From positions 26,984-90,983 of the forward strand of contig UCMW01000011.1 of the NCBI GenBank assembly GCA_900473745.1: a stretch of DNA of 64,000 nt, given 5' to 3'. A program made the position numbers and the translations under genes. This DNA comes from Hyphomicrobiales bacterium (GTDB lineage: Bacteria > Pseudomonadota > Alphaproteobacteria > Rhizobiales > Rhizobiaceae). Under the pieces are notes generated by a model. That model was not told where the DNA came from, searched no databases, and worked only from the letters and a program-made list of their open reading frames with translations. Below are positions 17,901 through 27,014 of this stretch, piece after piece. Within the stretch, counting starts at the first letter, position 1, and each line of letters opens with the position of its first letter.

Positions 17901-19058
17901 ATGGGGTCAGGCAGCGCAAGACGAAAAGGGATTGCGCTGACGGACCGCCAGAAGATTGCCTGGCTCAGGCTGATCCGCAGCGACAATGTCGGGCCTGCCA
18001 CCTTTCGCGACCTCATCAATCACTTCGGCTCGGCCGAGGCCGCACTCGACGCGCTGCCGGAACTGTCACGCCGCGGCGGCTCAACCCGCGCGATCCGCGT
18101 CGCTTCCGTCGCGGAAGCCGAGCGCGAGATCGACACGGCGCACCGCCTCGGTGCACGCTTCATCGGCATTGGCGAGCCCGACTATCCCCCCGCCCTCAGA
18201 CAGATCGATGCCGCCCCTCCCCTCATCTCGGCCAAGGGTGATCTCACCGTTGCCACGCTTCCTGCCGTTGGCATTGTCGGCTCGCGCAATGCCTCGATCA
18301 GCGGCGCCAAGTTCGCGGCGATGATGGCGCGGGAGATCGGGATCGCCGGTTACTCCATCGTTTCGGGTCTCGCGCGTGGGATCGATGCCTCGGCTCATCG
18401 CGCGAGCCTGGAGACAGGTACGATCGCGGCGATGGCCGGTGGGCTCGACCAGCCCTACCCACCCGAAAACATCGAGCTGCTCGATCAGATCTGCCAAGGT
18501 CGAGGGCTCGCCATCTCCGAGATGCCGTTCGGATGGGAGCCCCGGGCGCGGGACTTTCCCCGGCGCAATCGGCTGATCGCGGGCGTCGCACTCGGCGTCG
18601 TGGTGATCGAAGCGGCGGCGCGCTCGGGGTCGCTGATCACGGCACGTCTGGCGGGCGAATTCGGACGGCTGGTCTTCGCCGTCCCGGGGTCGCCGCTCGA
18701 TCCGCGTTGCGAGGGCACCAATGGCCTGCTCAAGGACGGGGCTACGGTGACCACCAAAGCGCAGGACGTGCTGCAGGCACTCGCTCCGATTTCCGAACTC
18801 GACCTCTTCTCGCAGCGTGAAGCGGATGAGCCAGACGATGGCAATTCGGGCGACCGTCCGCTAGCCCCGCCGCCCAATGACGACGAGCGACTGATCATCA
18901 TCCAGGCGCTCGGGCCGACGCCGGTCGAAATCGACGATATCATTCGTCACACGGGCCTGCCGGCCTCGTCGGTCTATCTGGTCCTGCTGGAACTGGACAT
19001 CGCAGGCCGGTTAGAGCGGCACGCGGGTGGTTTTGTTTCGCTGAACATGATTGATTGA
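17901..19058 (+). CDS. dprA: DNA-processing protein DprA
   Basis: 385 residues. N-terminal helical region with IRSDNVGPATFRDLINHFG, then the Rossmann-like domain (GIVGSRNASISGAKFAAMMARE, SGLARGIDASAHRASLETGTIAAMAGGLDQPYPPEN), PRRNRLIAGVALGVVVIEA and SLITARLAGEFGRLVFAVPG. The C-terminal winged-helix-like domain (LGPTPVEIDDIIRHTGLPASSVYLVLLELDIAGRLERHAGGFVSL in pieces) is present. DprA loads RecA on incoming single-stranded DNA; its role in non-competent rhizobia is unclear. It overlaps by 48 bases the 3-prime end of the opposite small gene. Confidence 0.95.
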   Translation: MGSGSARRKGIALTDRQKIAWLRLIRSDNVGPATFRDLINHFGSAEAALDALPELSRRGGSTRAIRVASVAEAEREIDTAHRLGARFIGIGEPDYPPALRQIDAAPPLISAKGDLTVATLPAVGIVGSRNASISGAKFAAMMAREIGIAGYSIVSGLARGIDASAHRASLETGTIAAMAGGLDQPYPPENIELLDQICQGRGLAISEMPFGWEPRARDFPRRNRLIAGVALGVVVIEAAARSGSLITARLAGEFGRLVFAVPGSPLDPRCEGTNGLLKDGATVTTKAQDVLQALAPISELDLFSQREADEPDDGNSGDRPLAPPPNDDERLIIIQALGPTPVEIDDIIRHTGLPASSVYLVLLELDIAGRLERHAGGFVSLNMID

Positions 19059-19244
19059 CAGCGAGCGGCGACCGGACTGCACGTCGCCCGCCTCGACATA
19101 GGCCATCTCGATCAGATAACACAGCATGTCGGCGCCTTCGTTTTCGGCAACCAGCCTCAATTCGGCGAGCATCTGTCTGATGTAGGCGATGTTTTCCATC
19201 GTGCGGTTACCGCGACCATTCGTCTCCATCGTGTCTCGTGTCAT
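19011..19244 (-). CDS. Conserved small protein of unknown function
   Basis: 77 residues from the ATG at 19244 (GGCGAGAG upstream), or 62 from a second ATG at 19199. The core MENIAYIRQMLAELRLVAEN and DMLCYLIEMAYVEAGDVQSG is a strongly helical, acidic segment typical of a small conserved rhizobial protein. No membrane segment or signal peptide. It lies antisense to the end of dprA and divergent from topA. Function unknown. Confidence 0.7.
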   Translation of the reverse strand: MTRDTMETNGRGNRTMENIAYIRQMLAELRLVAENEGADMLCYLIEMAYVEAGDVQSGRRSLSINHVQRNKTTRVPL

Positions 19245-19489
19245 CGCTCTCGCCCGTCGCCGCCGGAGGTCGCTGCAACCGTGACCTCGCCTATGCATGG
19301 AAAATACAATAGACCATTTATCCCAGATTGCAATCTACCCATAATCTCCCACAGGTTGTATTTGCGGGCAGGCCGAAAATGACCCTCGCCTCTTGACCGC
19401 AGCCGTTTCGCCCTCCATGTCGGAAAACCGTGTTCCGAAGACAGTGGTGCGGTGCCGCTGATCGGATGCGTTGAAGGTACATCTGTCCA

Positions 19490-22192
19490 ATGAACGTCGT
19501 AGTCGTAGAATCCCCGGCCAAGGCCAAGACGATCAACAAGTATCTGGGTCCCGGATACACGGTGCTCGCCTCGTTCGGCCATGTGCGCGATCTGCCGGCC
19601 AAGGATGGCTCCGTTCTGCCGGACCAGGATTTCGAGATGTTCTGGGAGGTCGACACCGCGTCCCAGAAGCGGATGAAGGACATCGCCGATGCGGTGAAGT
19701 CGTCCGATGGCCTGTTTCTCGCGACCGACCCTGATCGCGAGGGCGAAGCGATTTCCTGGCATGTGCTCGATCTCCTGAAGAAGAAGAAGGTGATCGGCGA
19801 CAAGCCTGTGAAGCGCGTCGTCTTCAACGCGATCACCAAGAAGGCCGTGCTCGACGCCATGGCCAATCCGCGTGACATCGACACACCGCTGGTCGATGCC
19901 TATCTGGCGCGTCGCGCACTCGACTATCTCGTTGGCTTCAATCTTTCGCCGGTTCTCTGGCGCAAGCTGCCGGGTGCCCGCTCGGCCGGCCGCGTCCAGT
20001 CTGTGGCATTGCGCCTCGTCTGCGACCGCGAGACCGAGATCGAACGCTTCGTGGCTGAGGAATACTGGAACATCTCCGCGCTTCTGAAGACGCCGCGCGG
20101 TGACGAGTTCGAGGCGAAGCTCGTTTCGCACCTGGGCAAGCGCATGCAGCGCAATTCGGTCACCAATGGCGAACAGGCCGCCGACATCAAGGCCTTGCTC
20201 GATGGGGCAGCCTTTGCAGTCGACAGCGTTGAGGCGAAACCGGTGAAGCGCAATCCGGGCCCACCCTTCACCACCTCCACCCTGCAGCAGGCCGCATCCT
20301 CTAAGCTCGGCTTCTCTGCCTCGCGCACCATGCAGGTGGCGCAGAAGCTTTATGAAGGCATCGATATCGGCGGTGAGACGGTCGGTCTGATCACCTATAT
20401 GCGTACCGATGGCGTGCAGATGGCGCCGGAAGCGATCGATGCCGCCCGTTCGGCTGTCGCCGATCAGTTCGGCCCACGCTACGTGCCGGAAAAGGCGCGC
20501 ATCTACTCGACCAAGGCGAAGAACGCCCAGGAAGCGCATGAAGCGATCCGCCCGACCGACTTCAACCGCTCGCCGGACAAGGTTCGCCGCTTCCTCGACG
20601 CCGACCAGCTGCGGCTTTACGACCTGATCTGGAAGCGCGGTATTGCCAGCCAGATGGCGTCTGCCGAGATCGAGCGTACGACCGTCGAGATCCTCGCCGA
20701 CAACAAGGGCGACAAGGCAGGCCTTCGCGCCGTCGGATCCGTCATCCGCTTCGACGGCTTCATCGCCGCCTATACCGACCAGCGCGAAGAGGGCGAACCG
20801 GCCGAGGACGGCGACGACGAGGATGGCCGTCTGCCCGAGATCAATGCCCGCGAGGCTTTGGCCAAGCAGAAGGTCAATTCGAGCCAGCATTTCACCGAGC
20901 CGCCGCCGCGTTATTCGGAAGCCTCGCTGATCAAGAAGATGGAAGAGCTCGGCATCGGTCGTCCTTCCACCTATGCCGCGACGCTGAAGACGCTCAGCGA
21001 CCGCGAATATGTCATCATGGACAAGCGCAAGCTGATCCCGCATTCGAAGGGTCGGCTGGTCACGGCCTTCCTCGAAAACTTCTTCACCAAATATGTCGAA
21101 TACGACTTCACGGCGGACCTTGAAGAAAAGCTCGACAAGATCTCCGCTGGCGAACTGAACTGGAAGGACGTGCTGCGTGCGTTCTGGCAGGACTTCTTCG
21201 CCCAGATCGAAGACACCAAGGAGCTGCGCGTCACCAACGTGCTCGACGCCTTGAACGAGGCGCTCGCACCGCTGGTCTACCCCAAGCGGGAAGACGGGTC
21301 CGATCCGCGCATCTGTCAGGTCTGCGGCACGGGCAATCTCTCGCTGAAGCTCGGCAAATACGGTGCCTTTGTCGGCTGCTCGAACTATCCGGAATGCAAC
21401 TTCACGCGGCAGCTTTCCTCCGAGGGCGGCGCTGAGGCCGAAGCAAACGGCAACAACGAACCGCGGGCCCTGGGCAAGGATCCGGTGACCGAGGAAGAAA
21501 TCACGTTGCGCTCGGGGCGTTTCGGGCCTTACGTCCAGCGCGGCGACGGCAAGGAAGCCAAGCGCTCCTCGCTGCCGAAAGGCTGGGCGCCGGCCGATAT
21601 CGACTTTGAGAAAGCCTTGTCGCTGCTGTCCCTGCCGCGTGACGTCGGCGCGCATCCGGAAACCGGCAAGATGATCTCGGCCGGGCTGGGTCGCTACGGA
21701 CCTTTCGTGCTGCATGACGGCACCTATGCCAATCTCGAAGGCATTGAGGATGTTCTCTCGATCGGTCTCAACCGCGCCGTCACCGTGCTGGCCGAAAAGA
21801 AGGCCAATCCGGGTGGCCGTGGCCGCACGGCAGCGGTTGCTCTCAAGGAACTCGGCGACCATCCCGATGGTGGCGCGATGACCGTTCGTGAAGGCCGTTT
21901 TGGCCCCTATGTCAATTGGGGCAAGGTCAATGCCACCCTGCCGAAGGGCAAGGATCCGCAGGCGATCACCGTCGAGGAAGCGCTTGTTCTGATCGCCGAG
22001 CGCGCGGCCAAGGATGGCGGTGGCAAGGCCAAGGCGAAGAAGGCTCCGGCCAAGGCTGCCAAGGCAAAGTCGGAGGACGGTGCAGCGGCAAAGCCGAAGA
22101 AGGCAGCCGCCAAGCCGAAGGCGACAGCCGCCAAGAAAGCTCCGGCCAAGGCCGCTGCAAAGGCCAAAACAACGAAGAAGAGTGCGACTTGA
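19490..22192 (+). CDS. topA: DNA topoisomerase I
   Basis: 900 residues. TOPRIM domain with Glu7 (VVVESPAKAKTI) and the DxDxE cluster in TDPDREGEAISWH (about residues 78-90); the active-site Tyr is Tyr303 in LITYMRTDGVQM. One zinc-ribbon-like unit CQVCGTGNLSLKLGKYGAFV-CSNYPEC follows the core, then topo I repeat domains (SGRFGPYVQRGD, SAGLGRYGPFV, EGRFGPYVNWG) and a Lys/Ala-rich basic tail of about 60 residues that probably binds DNA. It relaxes negative supercoils. Its TGA stop overlaps the TTG start of rnr. Confidence 0.98.
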   Translation: MNVVVVESPAKAKTINKYLGPGYTVLASFGHVRDLPAKDGSVLPDQDFEMFWEVDTASQKRMKDIADAVKSSDGLFLATDPDREGEAISWHVLDLLKKKKVIGDKPVKRVVFNAITKKAVLDAMANPRDIDTPLVDAYLARRALDYLVGFNLSPVLWRKLPGARSAGRVQSVALRLVCDRETEIERFVAEEYWNISALLKTPRGDEFEAKLVSHLGKRMQRNSVTNGEQAADIKALLDGAAFAVDSVEAKPVKRNPGPPFTTSTLQQAASSKLGFSASRTMQVAQKLYEGIDIGGETVGLITYMRTDGVQMAPEAIDAARSAVADQFGPRYVPEKARIYSTKAKNAQEAHEAIRPTDFNRSPDKVRRFLDADQLRLYDLIWKRGIASQMASAEIERTTVEILADNKGDKAGLRAVGSVIRFDGFIAAYTDQREEGEPAEDGDDEDGRLPEINAREALAKQKVNSSQHFTEPPPRYSEASLIKKMEELGIGRPSTYAATLKTLSDREYVIMDKRKLIPHSKGRLVTAFLENFFTKYVEYDFTADLEEKLDKISAGELNWKDVLRAFWQDFFAQIEDTKELRVTNVLDALNEALAPLVYPKREDGSDPRICQVCGTGNLSLKLGKYGAFVGCSNYPECNFTRQLSSEGGAEAEANGNNEPRALGKDPVTEEEITLRSGRFGPYVQRGDGKEAKRSSLPKGWAPADIDFEKALSLLSLPRDVGAHPETGKMISAGLGRYGPFVLHDGTYANLEGIEDVLSIGLNRAVTVLAEKKANPGGRGRTAAVALKELGDHPDGGAMTVREGRFGPYVNWGKVNATLPKGKDPQAITVEEALVLIAERAAKDGGGKAKAKKAPAKAAKAKSEDGAAAKPKKAAAKPKATAAKKAPAKAAAKAKTTKKSAT

Positions 22193-24549
22193 GCAAGAGA
22201 TTCCGCGACCCCTCCGATCTCCCCGGCTCCGGCAACCGCAAGAGCCGGCGTGCGGAAGGCGCGGCCAAGGCCAGGAGCGAGAACCCCACCGCCCTGATCC
22301 ACGGGGAAGTTCCGCCGCGCGAAGTCCTGATGCAGTTCATCACCGACAATCCGGATCGCGCCTCCAAGCGCGAGATCGCGAAAGCCTTTGGTCTCAAGGG
22401 CGAGCAGCGCGTTGAGCTGAAGCAGGCGCTCAAGGATCTGGAAAACGACGGCCTCGTGCAGAAGAGCCGGAAGTCGCTGACAAGGCCTGGCGCCCTGCCC
22501 CCGGTCACGGTGCTCGACATCACCACCCGCGACAAGGACGGCGAGTTGATCGGCCGCCCGGCGGAATGGCCGGACGAAGCCGGTGCGGCACCCGCCGTGC
22601 TGATCCGGCAATCAAGTTCCGACCGCTCAAAGGGCAAGACTCCTGTCGGCGGCCTGGGCGATCGGGTGCTCGCCAAGATCTTCGCCAACAAGGACCGCAC
22701 CGGCCCGGCCTACACCGCACGTGTGATCAAGATCCTCGACCGACATGTCGGCGCGGTCATGGGCGTGGTGCGCATGATGCCTGATGGCGGCGCGCGCCTC
22801 ATGCCGATCGAGCGGCGCGGCGAGGAAATGCAGATCGACGCCACCGATATCGGTGACGCCAAGGACGGCGACCTCGTTGAAGTCGAAGTGGGTCGTGCTG
22901 CGCGCATGGGACTGACGCGGGCCAAGGTGCTCAACGTCGTCGGATCGGTTGCGTCGGAAAAGGCGATCTCGATGATCGCGATCCATGCGCATGGCATTCC
23001 GCATATCTTCCCGCAATCGGTGATATCCGAGGCCGAGGCGGCCGAGCCCGCCTCCATGTCGCATCGCGAGGATTGGCGCAGTCTGCCGTTGATCACGATC
23101 GACCCGCATGACGCCAAGGACCATGACGACGCCGTCTATGCCGAACTCGACCCGTCGCCTGACAATCCGGACGGCGTGATCGTGACGGTGGCGATCGCCG
23201 ACGTTTCCTATTACATCCGGCCGAAATCGGCACTGGATCGGGAAGCGCTGAAGCGCGGTAATTCCGTCTATTTCCCTGATCGCGTCGTGCCCATGCTGCC
23301 CGAGCGCATTTCGAATGATCTCTGCTCGCTGCGCGAGGGTGTCGACCGGCCGGCGATTGCCGTGCGCATGGTCTTCTCGCATGAGGGGCGCAAGGCGAGC
23401 CATACCTTCCACCGCATCATGATGAAGAGCGCGGCCAAGCTGTCCTACCAGCAGGCGCAGGCGGCGATCGACGGCAAGACGGACGACAAGACAGGCCCGC
23501 TCTTGGAGCCGATCCTGAAGCCGCTCTGGCATGCCTATGAGGTCATGAAACGCGGACGCGACCGCCGCCAGCCGCTCGAACTCGACATGCCGGAGCGCAA
23601 GATCATCCTGAAGGAAGACGGGACGGTCGATCGCGTGCATGTTCCGGAACGCCTCGACGCGCACAAGCTGATCGAGGAGATGATGATCCAGGCGAACGTC
23701 TCGGCCGCCGAGACGCTGGAGAAGAAGCGCCAGGTGCTGATCTACCGGATTCACGACGCGCCGGCGCTCGCCAAGCAGGAAGTGCTGCGCGAATTCCTCG
23801 CCACGCTCGGCATGTCCCTGGTCAAGGGCGGTAACATGCGGTCCAATTCGTTTAATGGCATCCTTGCCAAGGCCCAGGACACCCCGCACCAGACCATCGT
23901 CAACGAGATGGTTCTGCGCAGCCAGAGCCAAGCGATCTACAGCCCCGACAATATCGGCCATTTCGGCCTCAACCTGATGAAGTATGCGCACTTCACCTCT
24001 CCGATCCGCCGGTATGCCGACCTCATCGTGCACAGGGCGCTGGTGGGGTCGCTGGGCCTGGGCGAAGGCGGGATCACGCCGGACGAGGAAGCGAGCCTCG
24101 AGGATATCGCAGCCGAGATCTCGACCTTCGAGCGCCGGGCGATGGCCGCCGAGCGTGACACCGTCAACCGACTGATCGCGCATCACCTTGCCGGGCGTAT
24201 CGGCGATGAGTTCGAGGGCCAGATCCGGGGCGTGACGAAGTCCGGTCTGTTCGTCGCCCTGCCGCAATTTGGCGCAGATGGCTTTATCCCGGTTTCAACT
24301 CTGGGCCGGGATTACTATATCTACGACGAAGCGCATCAGGCCCTGACGGGCGAAAAGTCCGGGCTGGGTTATCAGCTGGGCGATACCGTCGAGGTCAAGC
24401 TGGTGGAGGCCGTGCCTCTTGCCGGTGCTCTGCGCTTTGAAATGCTGAGCGAGGGGCGCAAGATGCCAGCGGGTACGCGGTCCTTCCACAAAGCGGGACG
24501 GCGTGGCCAGAAACAGCCAGGCACACGTCCACCGCGCTCGCGACGTTGA
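22189..24549 (+). CDS. rnr: Ribonuclease R (TTG start)
   Basis: 786 residues from a TTG at 22189 that overlaps the topA stop (TTGA). The reading frame upstream lies inside topA in another frame and is not coding. N-terminal winged helix (PPREVLMQFITDNPDRASKR... KAFGLKGEQRVELKQ), cold-shock domains, then the RNB nuclease domain with LITIDPHDAKDHDDAVYAEL (metal-binding aspartates) and SPIRRYADLIVHRAL, and a C-terminal S1 domain (GQIRGVTKSGLFVALPQFGADGFIP in pieces) with a basic tail. The enzyme is a processive 3-prime to 5-prime exoribonuclease that degrades structured RNA. The coupled arrangement topA-rnr is usual in rhizobia. Confidence 0.95.
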   Translation: MSKRFRDPSDLPGSGNRKSRRAEGAAKARSENPTALIHGEVPPREVLMQFITDNPDRASKREIAKAFGLKGEQRVELKQALKDLENDGLVQKSRKSLTRPGALPPVTVLDITTRDKDGELIGRPAEWPDEAGAAPAVLIRQSSSDRSKGKTPVGGLGDRVLAKIFANKDRTGPAYTARVIKILDRHVGAVMGVVRMMPDGGARLMPIERRGEEMQIDATDIGDAKDGDLVEVEVGRAARMGLTRAKVLNVVGSVASEKAISMIAIHAHGIPHIFPQSVISEAEAAEPASMSHREDWRSLPLITIDPHDAKDHDDAVYAELDPSPDNPDGVIVTVAIADVSYYIRPKSALDREALKRGNSVYFPDRVVPMLPERISNDLCSLREGVDRPAIAVRMVFSHEGRKASHTFHRIMMKSAAKLSYQQAQAAIDGKTDDKTGPLLEPILKPLWHAYEVMKRGRDRRQPLELDMPERKIILKEDGTVDRVHVPERLDAHKLIEEMMIQANVSAAETLEKKRQVLIYRIHDAPALAKQEVLREFLATLGMSLVKGGNMRSNSFNGILAKAQDTPHQTIVNEMVLRSQSQAIYSPDNIGHFGLNLMKYAHFTSPIRRYADLIVHRALVGSLGLGEGGITPDEEASLEDIAAEISTFERRAMAAERDTVNRLIAHHLAGRIGDEFEGQIRGVTKSGLFVALPQFGADGFIPVSTLGRDYYIYDEAHQALTGEKSGLGYQLGDTVEVKLVEAVPLAGALRFEMLSEGRKMPAGTRSFHKAGRRGQKQPGTRPPRSRR

Positions 24550-24571
24550 CACTTTCGCCCCGGAGGCAAAC

Positions 24572-25006
24572 ATGACCGCCAACCAGACCCATGTGACGAT
24601 ACAATACGGCGCAGTAGAGAAGACTGAGCGCCCGCTCGGCCGGTCGATCAAGCGCGGCATGCTGAACCAGTGCCCCGCCTGTGGCTCGGGCAAGCTCTTC
24701 CGCAGCTATCTGAAGGTCGTCGACAATTGTGCCGCCTGCGGCGAGGATTACCATCATCATAGGGCCGACGACCTGCCGGCCTATCTCGTCATCCTCATCC
24801 TCGGCCACGTGCTCGTCGGCGGCTTCATGGCGACAGACCTCGTCTTCGTGCTGCCGGCCTGGGTGCATTTCGCCATCTGGGCGCCGATCGGGGTCATTGC
24901 CTCGCTCCTTTGCCTGCAGCCCATCAAGGGCGGGGTCGTGGGCTTGCAGTGGGCGCTGCGGATGCACGGTTTCGGTGGAGAGAAGGACGACGTCGAGCCG
25001 TCCTGA
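24572..25006 (+). CDS. DUF983 domain-containing membrane protein
   Basis: 144 residues. After a polar start comes a zinc-ribbon-like pair CPACGSG and CAACGEDY (about residues 31-58), then DDLPAYLVILILGHVLVGG and FAIWAPIGVIASLLCLQPIKG membrane segments, the DUF983 layout. The ATG at 24572 follows CGGAGG. It is 22 bases after rnr, so likely in the same transcript. Homologues lie next to cytochrome oxidase or rnr genes; the role is unknown. Confidence 0.88.
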   Translation: MTANQTHVTIQYGAVEKTERPLGRSIKRGMLNQCPACGSGKLFRSYLKVVDNCAACGEDYHHHRADDLPAYLVILILGHVLVGGFMATDLVFVLPAWVHFAIWAPIGVIASLLCLQPIKGGVVGLQWALRMHGFGGEKDDVEPS

Positions 25007-25261
25007 CGGCGGGCACGAGCCGACAAAAAGCCGTCACCTGACTTTGGTCGTTTACCGATAGGACTGAGATTTGCGGTACACCGTGATTCGCGGTGCCGGT
25101 GCCAAGCAACTTGACAGTCGGACCATTTCCAGTCTGAACATGCCGCGCCGATCATGGATGCCTCGGGAGCTCGTAAGCGAAAATGCCATTGACCATGCCG
25201 ACATCTTGCCCGCAGCCGGCAGCTCTCTCATCCGAGGTCCGGTCGGTTCGCGAGGTTGCGG

Positions 25262-26443
25262 ATGTCTGAGACCAATGGCCTGAACGGCCACCGCGAGGAA
25301 ATCCACTGGCCCTCGCTGGTTGCGGCCATTTCGGCGATCTCCGCCGTCGGCATCGCCATCGGCCTTGGGCTGCCGCTGCTGAGCATCATCCTGGAAAAGC
25401 GCGGCATCTCCTCCACCCTCATTGGGCTCAATTCGGCCATGGCCGGCATTGCAGCCATGGCGGCAGCACCGGTCACTACCAAGCTTGCGCACAAACTCGG
25501 CGTCGTGCCGACCATGCTGTGGGCCGTCGTGCTCTCTGCCGTCAGCGCGGTCGGCTTCTACTATGCCACCGAATTCTGGATGTGGTTTCCGCTGCGCATC
25601 GTATTTCATGGCGCGACGACCACGCTCTTCATCCTCTCCGAATTCTGGATCAATGCGGCGGCTCCGTCGCGCAAGCGCGGCCTGGTCATGGGCATTTACG
25701 CCACCATGCTTGCCGTGGGCTTCGCCTGCGGCCCCCTGCTTTTTTCCGTGCTCGGGAGCGAAGGCCTCCTGCCCTTTGCAGTCGGTGCCGTCGCCATCCT
25801 CGCCGCTGCGATCCCGATCTACATAGCGCGCTACGAAAGCCCTGTTCTGGGTGACAAGCCCGAAATGCATTTCCTGCGCTACATATTCCTGGTGCCGACT
25901 GCGACGGTGGCCGTCTTTGTCTTCGGTGCGGTCGAGGCGGGCGGCTTGTCACTCTTCCCGATCTATGCGACCCGCAGCGGCTTTACCGAGACCCAGGCGG
26001 CGCTGCTGCTGACCGTGATGGGTATTGGCAACATGGTCTTCCAGATCCCGCTGGGGCTGCTCTCAGACCGCATGCGCGACAGGCGGCTGCTCTTGTCGAT
26101 CCTCGCAGCCGTCGGCCTTGCCGGCTCGCTGACACTTCCCTGGCTCTCGGGTCACTGGCATCTGATGGCGATCGTGCTGCTGTTCTGGGGCGGCTGCGTC
26201 TCGGGTCTCTACACGGTGGGCTTGAGCCATCTCGGCTCGCGACTCACGGGCGCTGATCTCGCAGCTGCCAATGCCGCCTTCATTTTCTGCTATGCGGTGG
26301 GCACGGTTGCCGGTCCACAGGCGATCGGAGCTGCCATCGACATCACCGGCAATGACGGTTTTGCCTGGGCAATCGCTGGCTTCTTCGCCCTCTATGTGGT
26401 GCTTTCCCTGGGGCGCCTGCTTTTTAACCCGAAACGCACTTGA
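25262..26443 (+). CDS. MFS transporter (YcaD-like)
   Basis: About 393 residues with twelve membrane segments. Motifs of the major facilitator superfamily: the loop-2 region KLAHKLGVVPTMLW, KRGLVMGIYATMLAVGFACGPLLF, and LLSDRMRDRRLLLSI between helices 8 and 9. The pattern fits the YcaD/UMF1-like drug or metabolite transporters found next to rnr in rhizobia. The ATG at 25262 is preferred over a TTG at 25256. The stop codon overlaps the rpmG promoter. A 255-base gap separates it from the DUF983 gene. Substrate unknown. Confidence 0.88.
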   Translation: MSETNGLNGHREEIHWPSLVAAISAISAVGIAIGLGLPLLSIILEKRGISSTLIGLNSAMAGIAAMAAAPVTTKLAHKLGVVPTMLWAVVLSAVSAVGFYYATEFWMWFPLRIVFHGATTTLFILSEFWINAAAPSRKRGLVMGIYATMLAVGFACGPLLFSVLGSEGLLPFAVGAVAILAAAIPIYIARYESPVLGDKPEMHFLRYIFLVPTATVAVFVFGAVEAGGLSLFPIYATRSGFTETQAALLLTVMGIGNMVFQIPLGLLSDRMRDRRLLLSILAAVGLAGSLTLPWLSGHWHLMAIVLLFWGGCVSGLYTVGLSHLGSRLTGADLAAANAAFIFCYAVGTVAGPQAIGAAIDITGNDGFAWAIAGFFALYVVLSLGRLLFNPKRT

Positions 26444-26467
26444 CTTTTCGGGCGCGATTTGTAGTTT
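26440..26467 (+). promoter_or_regulatory. Probable sigma-70 promoter of rpmG
   Basis: TTGACT at 26440-26445 (preceded by C, giving the rhizobial CTTGAC form), a 16-base spacer and TAGTTT at 26462-26467, about 65 bases before the rpmG start. The -35 box overlaps the MFS stop codon. The -10 match is moderate. Confidence 0.5.
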
Positions 26468-26533
26468 CGCGCCAGATTTGCCGTGGGCCTCGTTCGGTCG
26501 TCCACGGCTTCGTTTATTAGAGGCAGGACGACC

Positions 26534-26701
26534 ATGGCCAAGGCTACAACCATCAAGATCAAGCTTCTGTCGACGGCTGACACGGGTTTCTTTTACGTAA
26601 CCACGAAGAACAGCCGCACCATGACGGACAAGATGACGAAGACCAAGTATGACCCGGTTGCTAAGAAGCATGTCGAGTTCAAGGAAACCAAGATCAAGTA
26701 A
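26534..26701 (+). CDS. rpmG: 50S ribosomal protein L33
   Basis: 55 residues, full length: [51 protein letters not shown] in pieces, KIK. It is the cysteine-free form of L33, so not the zinc-binding paralogue. A component of the large subunit near the E site. The ATG at 26534 has AGGACG upstream. Monocistronic: own promoter and a strong terminator 25 bases after the stop. Confidence 0.97.
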   Translation: MAKATTIKIKLLSTADTGFFYVTTKNSRTMTDKMTKTKYDPVAKKHVEFKETKIK

Positions 26702-26726
26702 GACTTGATCGAAGGCTTTTCAAAAA

Positions 26727-26758
26727 AGGCGTGCCGCTTGTTGCGGCGCGCCTTTTTC
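26727..26758 (+). terminator. Rho-independent terminator of rpmG
   Basis: Stem GGCGTGCCGC / GCGGCGCGCC (10 bp with one wobble), loop TTGTT, followed by TTTTTCTTTT. An A-run precedes it, so it may also work on the other strand. Confidence 0.9.
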
Positions 26759-26800
26759 TTTTGCCCCGTTCACTGCCACTTGATTGCCAGGAGCCCGAAC

Positions 26801-26837
26801 GAAAAACACCGGCTTCCTTGCGGAAACCGGTGTCTTT
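26801..26837 (-). terminator. Rho-independent terminator, minus strand
   Basis: ACACCGG / CCGGTGT stem with an inner TTCC / GGAA pair and a 4-base loop, followed on the minus strand by TTTTTC. No annotated minus-strand protein gene ends here, so it points to an RNA gene to its right. Confidence 0.7.
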
Positions 26838-27014
26838 ACAATAGGGGGTCGGCCGGCATGCAACACGGCACGAGGAACCGTTTTTGTTGTCGCATACCAA
26901 CCGACCGACCCCACGACCCAGGAGATGCGGCGGACCTGAGCATCATGGGGTATCCAGAACCTCCTAAGAGGTCTTGTCTGCTGGGTGCAAGTTCTCCCAA
27001 GCAGAGACAAAAAT
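26801..27014 (-). ncRNA. Probable structured RNA gene of unknown family
   Basis: No convincing gene is present here, but the minus strand can fold strongly. From 5-prime to 3-prime: a hairpin at 27010-26974 (TTGTCT / AGACAA outer stem with GCT-GGG inner pairs), a small ACCTC / GAGGT hairpin at 26972-26959, and a long rod at 26912-26845 (GGGGTCGG / CCGACCCC plus further inner pairs). It ends with a terminator hairpin with a T-run. In the rod two positions are G-U wobbles only if the RNA is read from the minus strand (on the plus strand they are C-A), which favours minus-strand transcription. No Rfam family is recognised; it does not look like tmRNA, RNase P or SRP RNA. Confidence 0.5.

Noticed and set aside
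25071..25261. Short reading frames in the gap before the MFS gene
   Set aside because: No ribosome site or family resemblance; likely 5-prime leader or promoter region.
26720..27010. 96-codon minus-strand frame across the rpmG downstream gap
   Set aside because: It runs through the terminator and the rod-like structure; composition is not protein-like, so it is better explained as an RNA gene.
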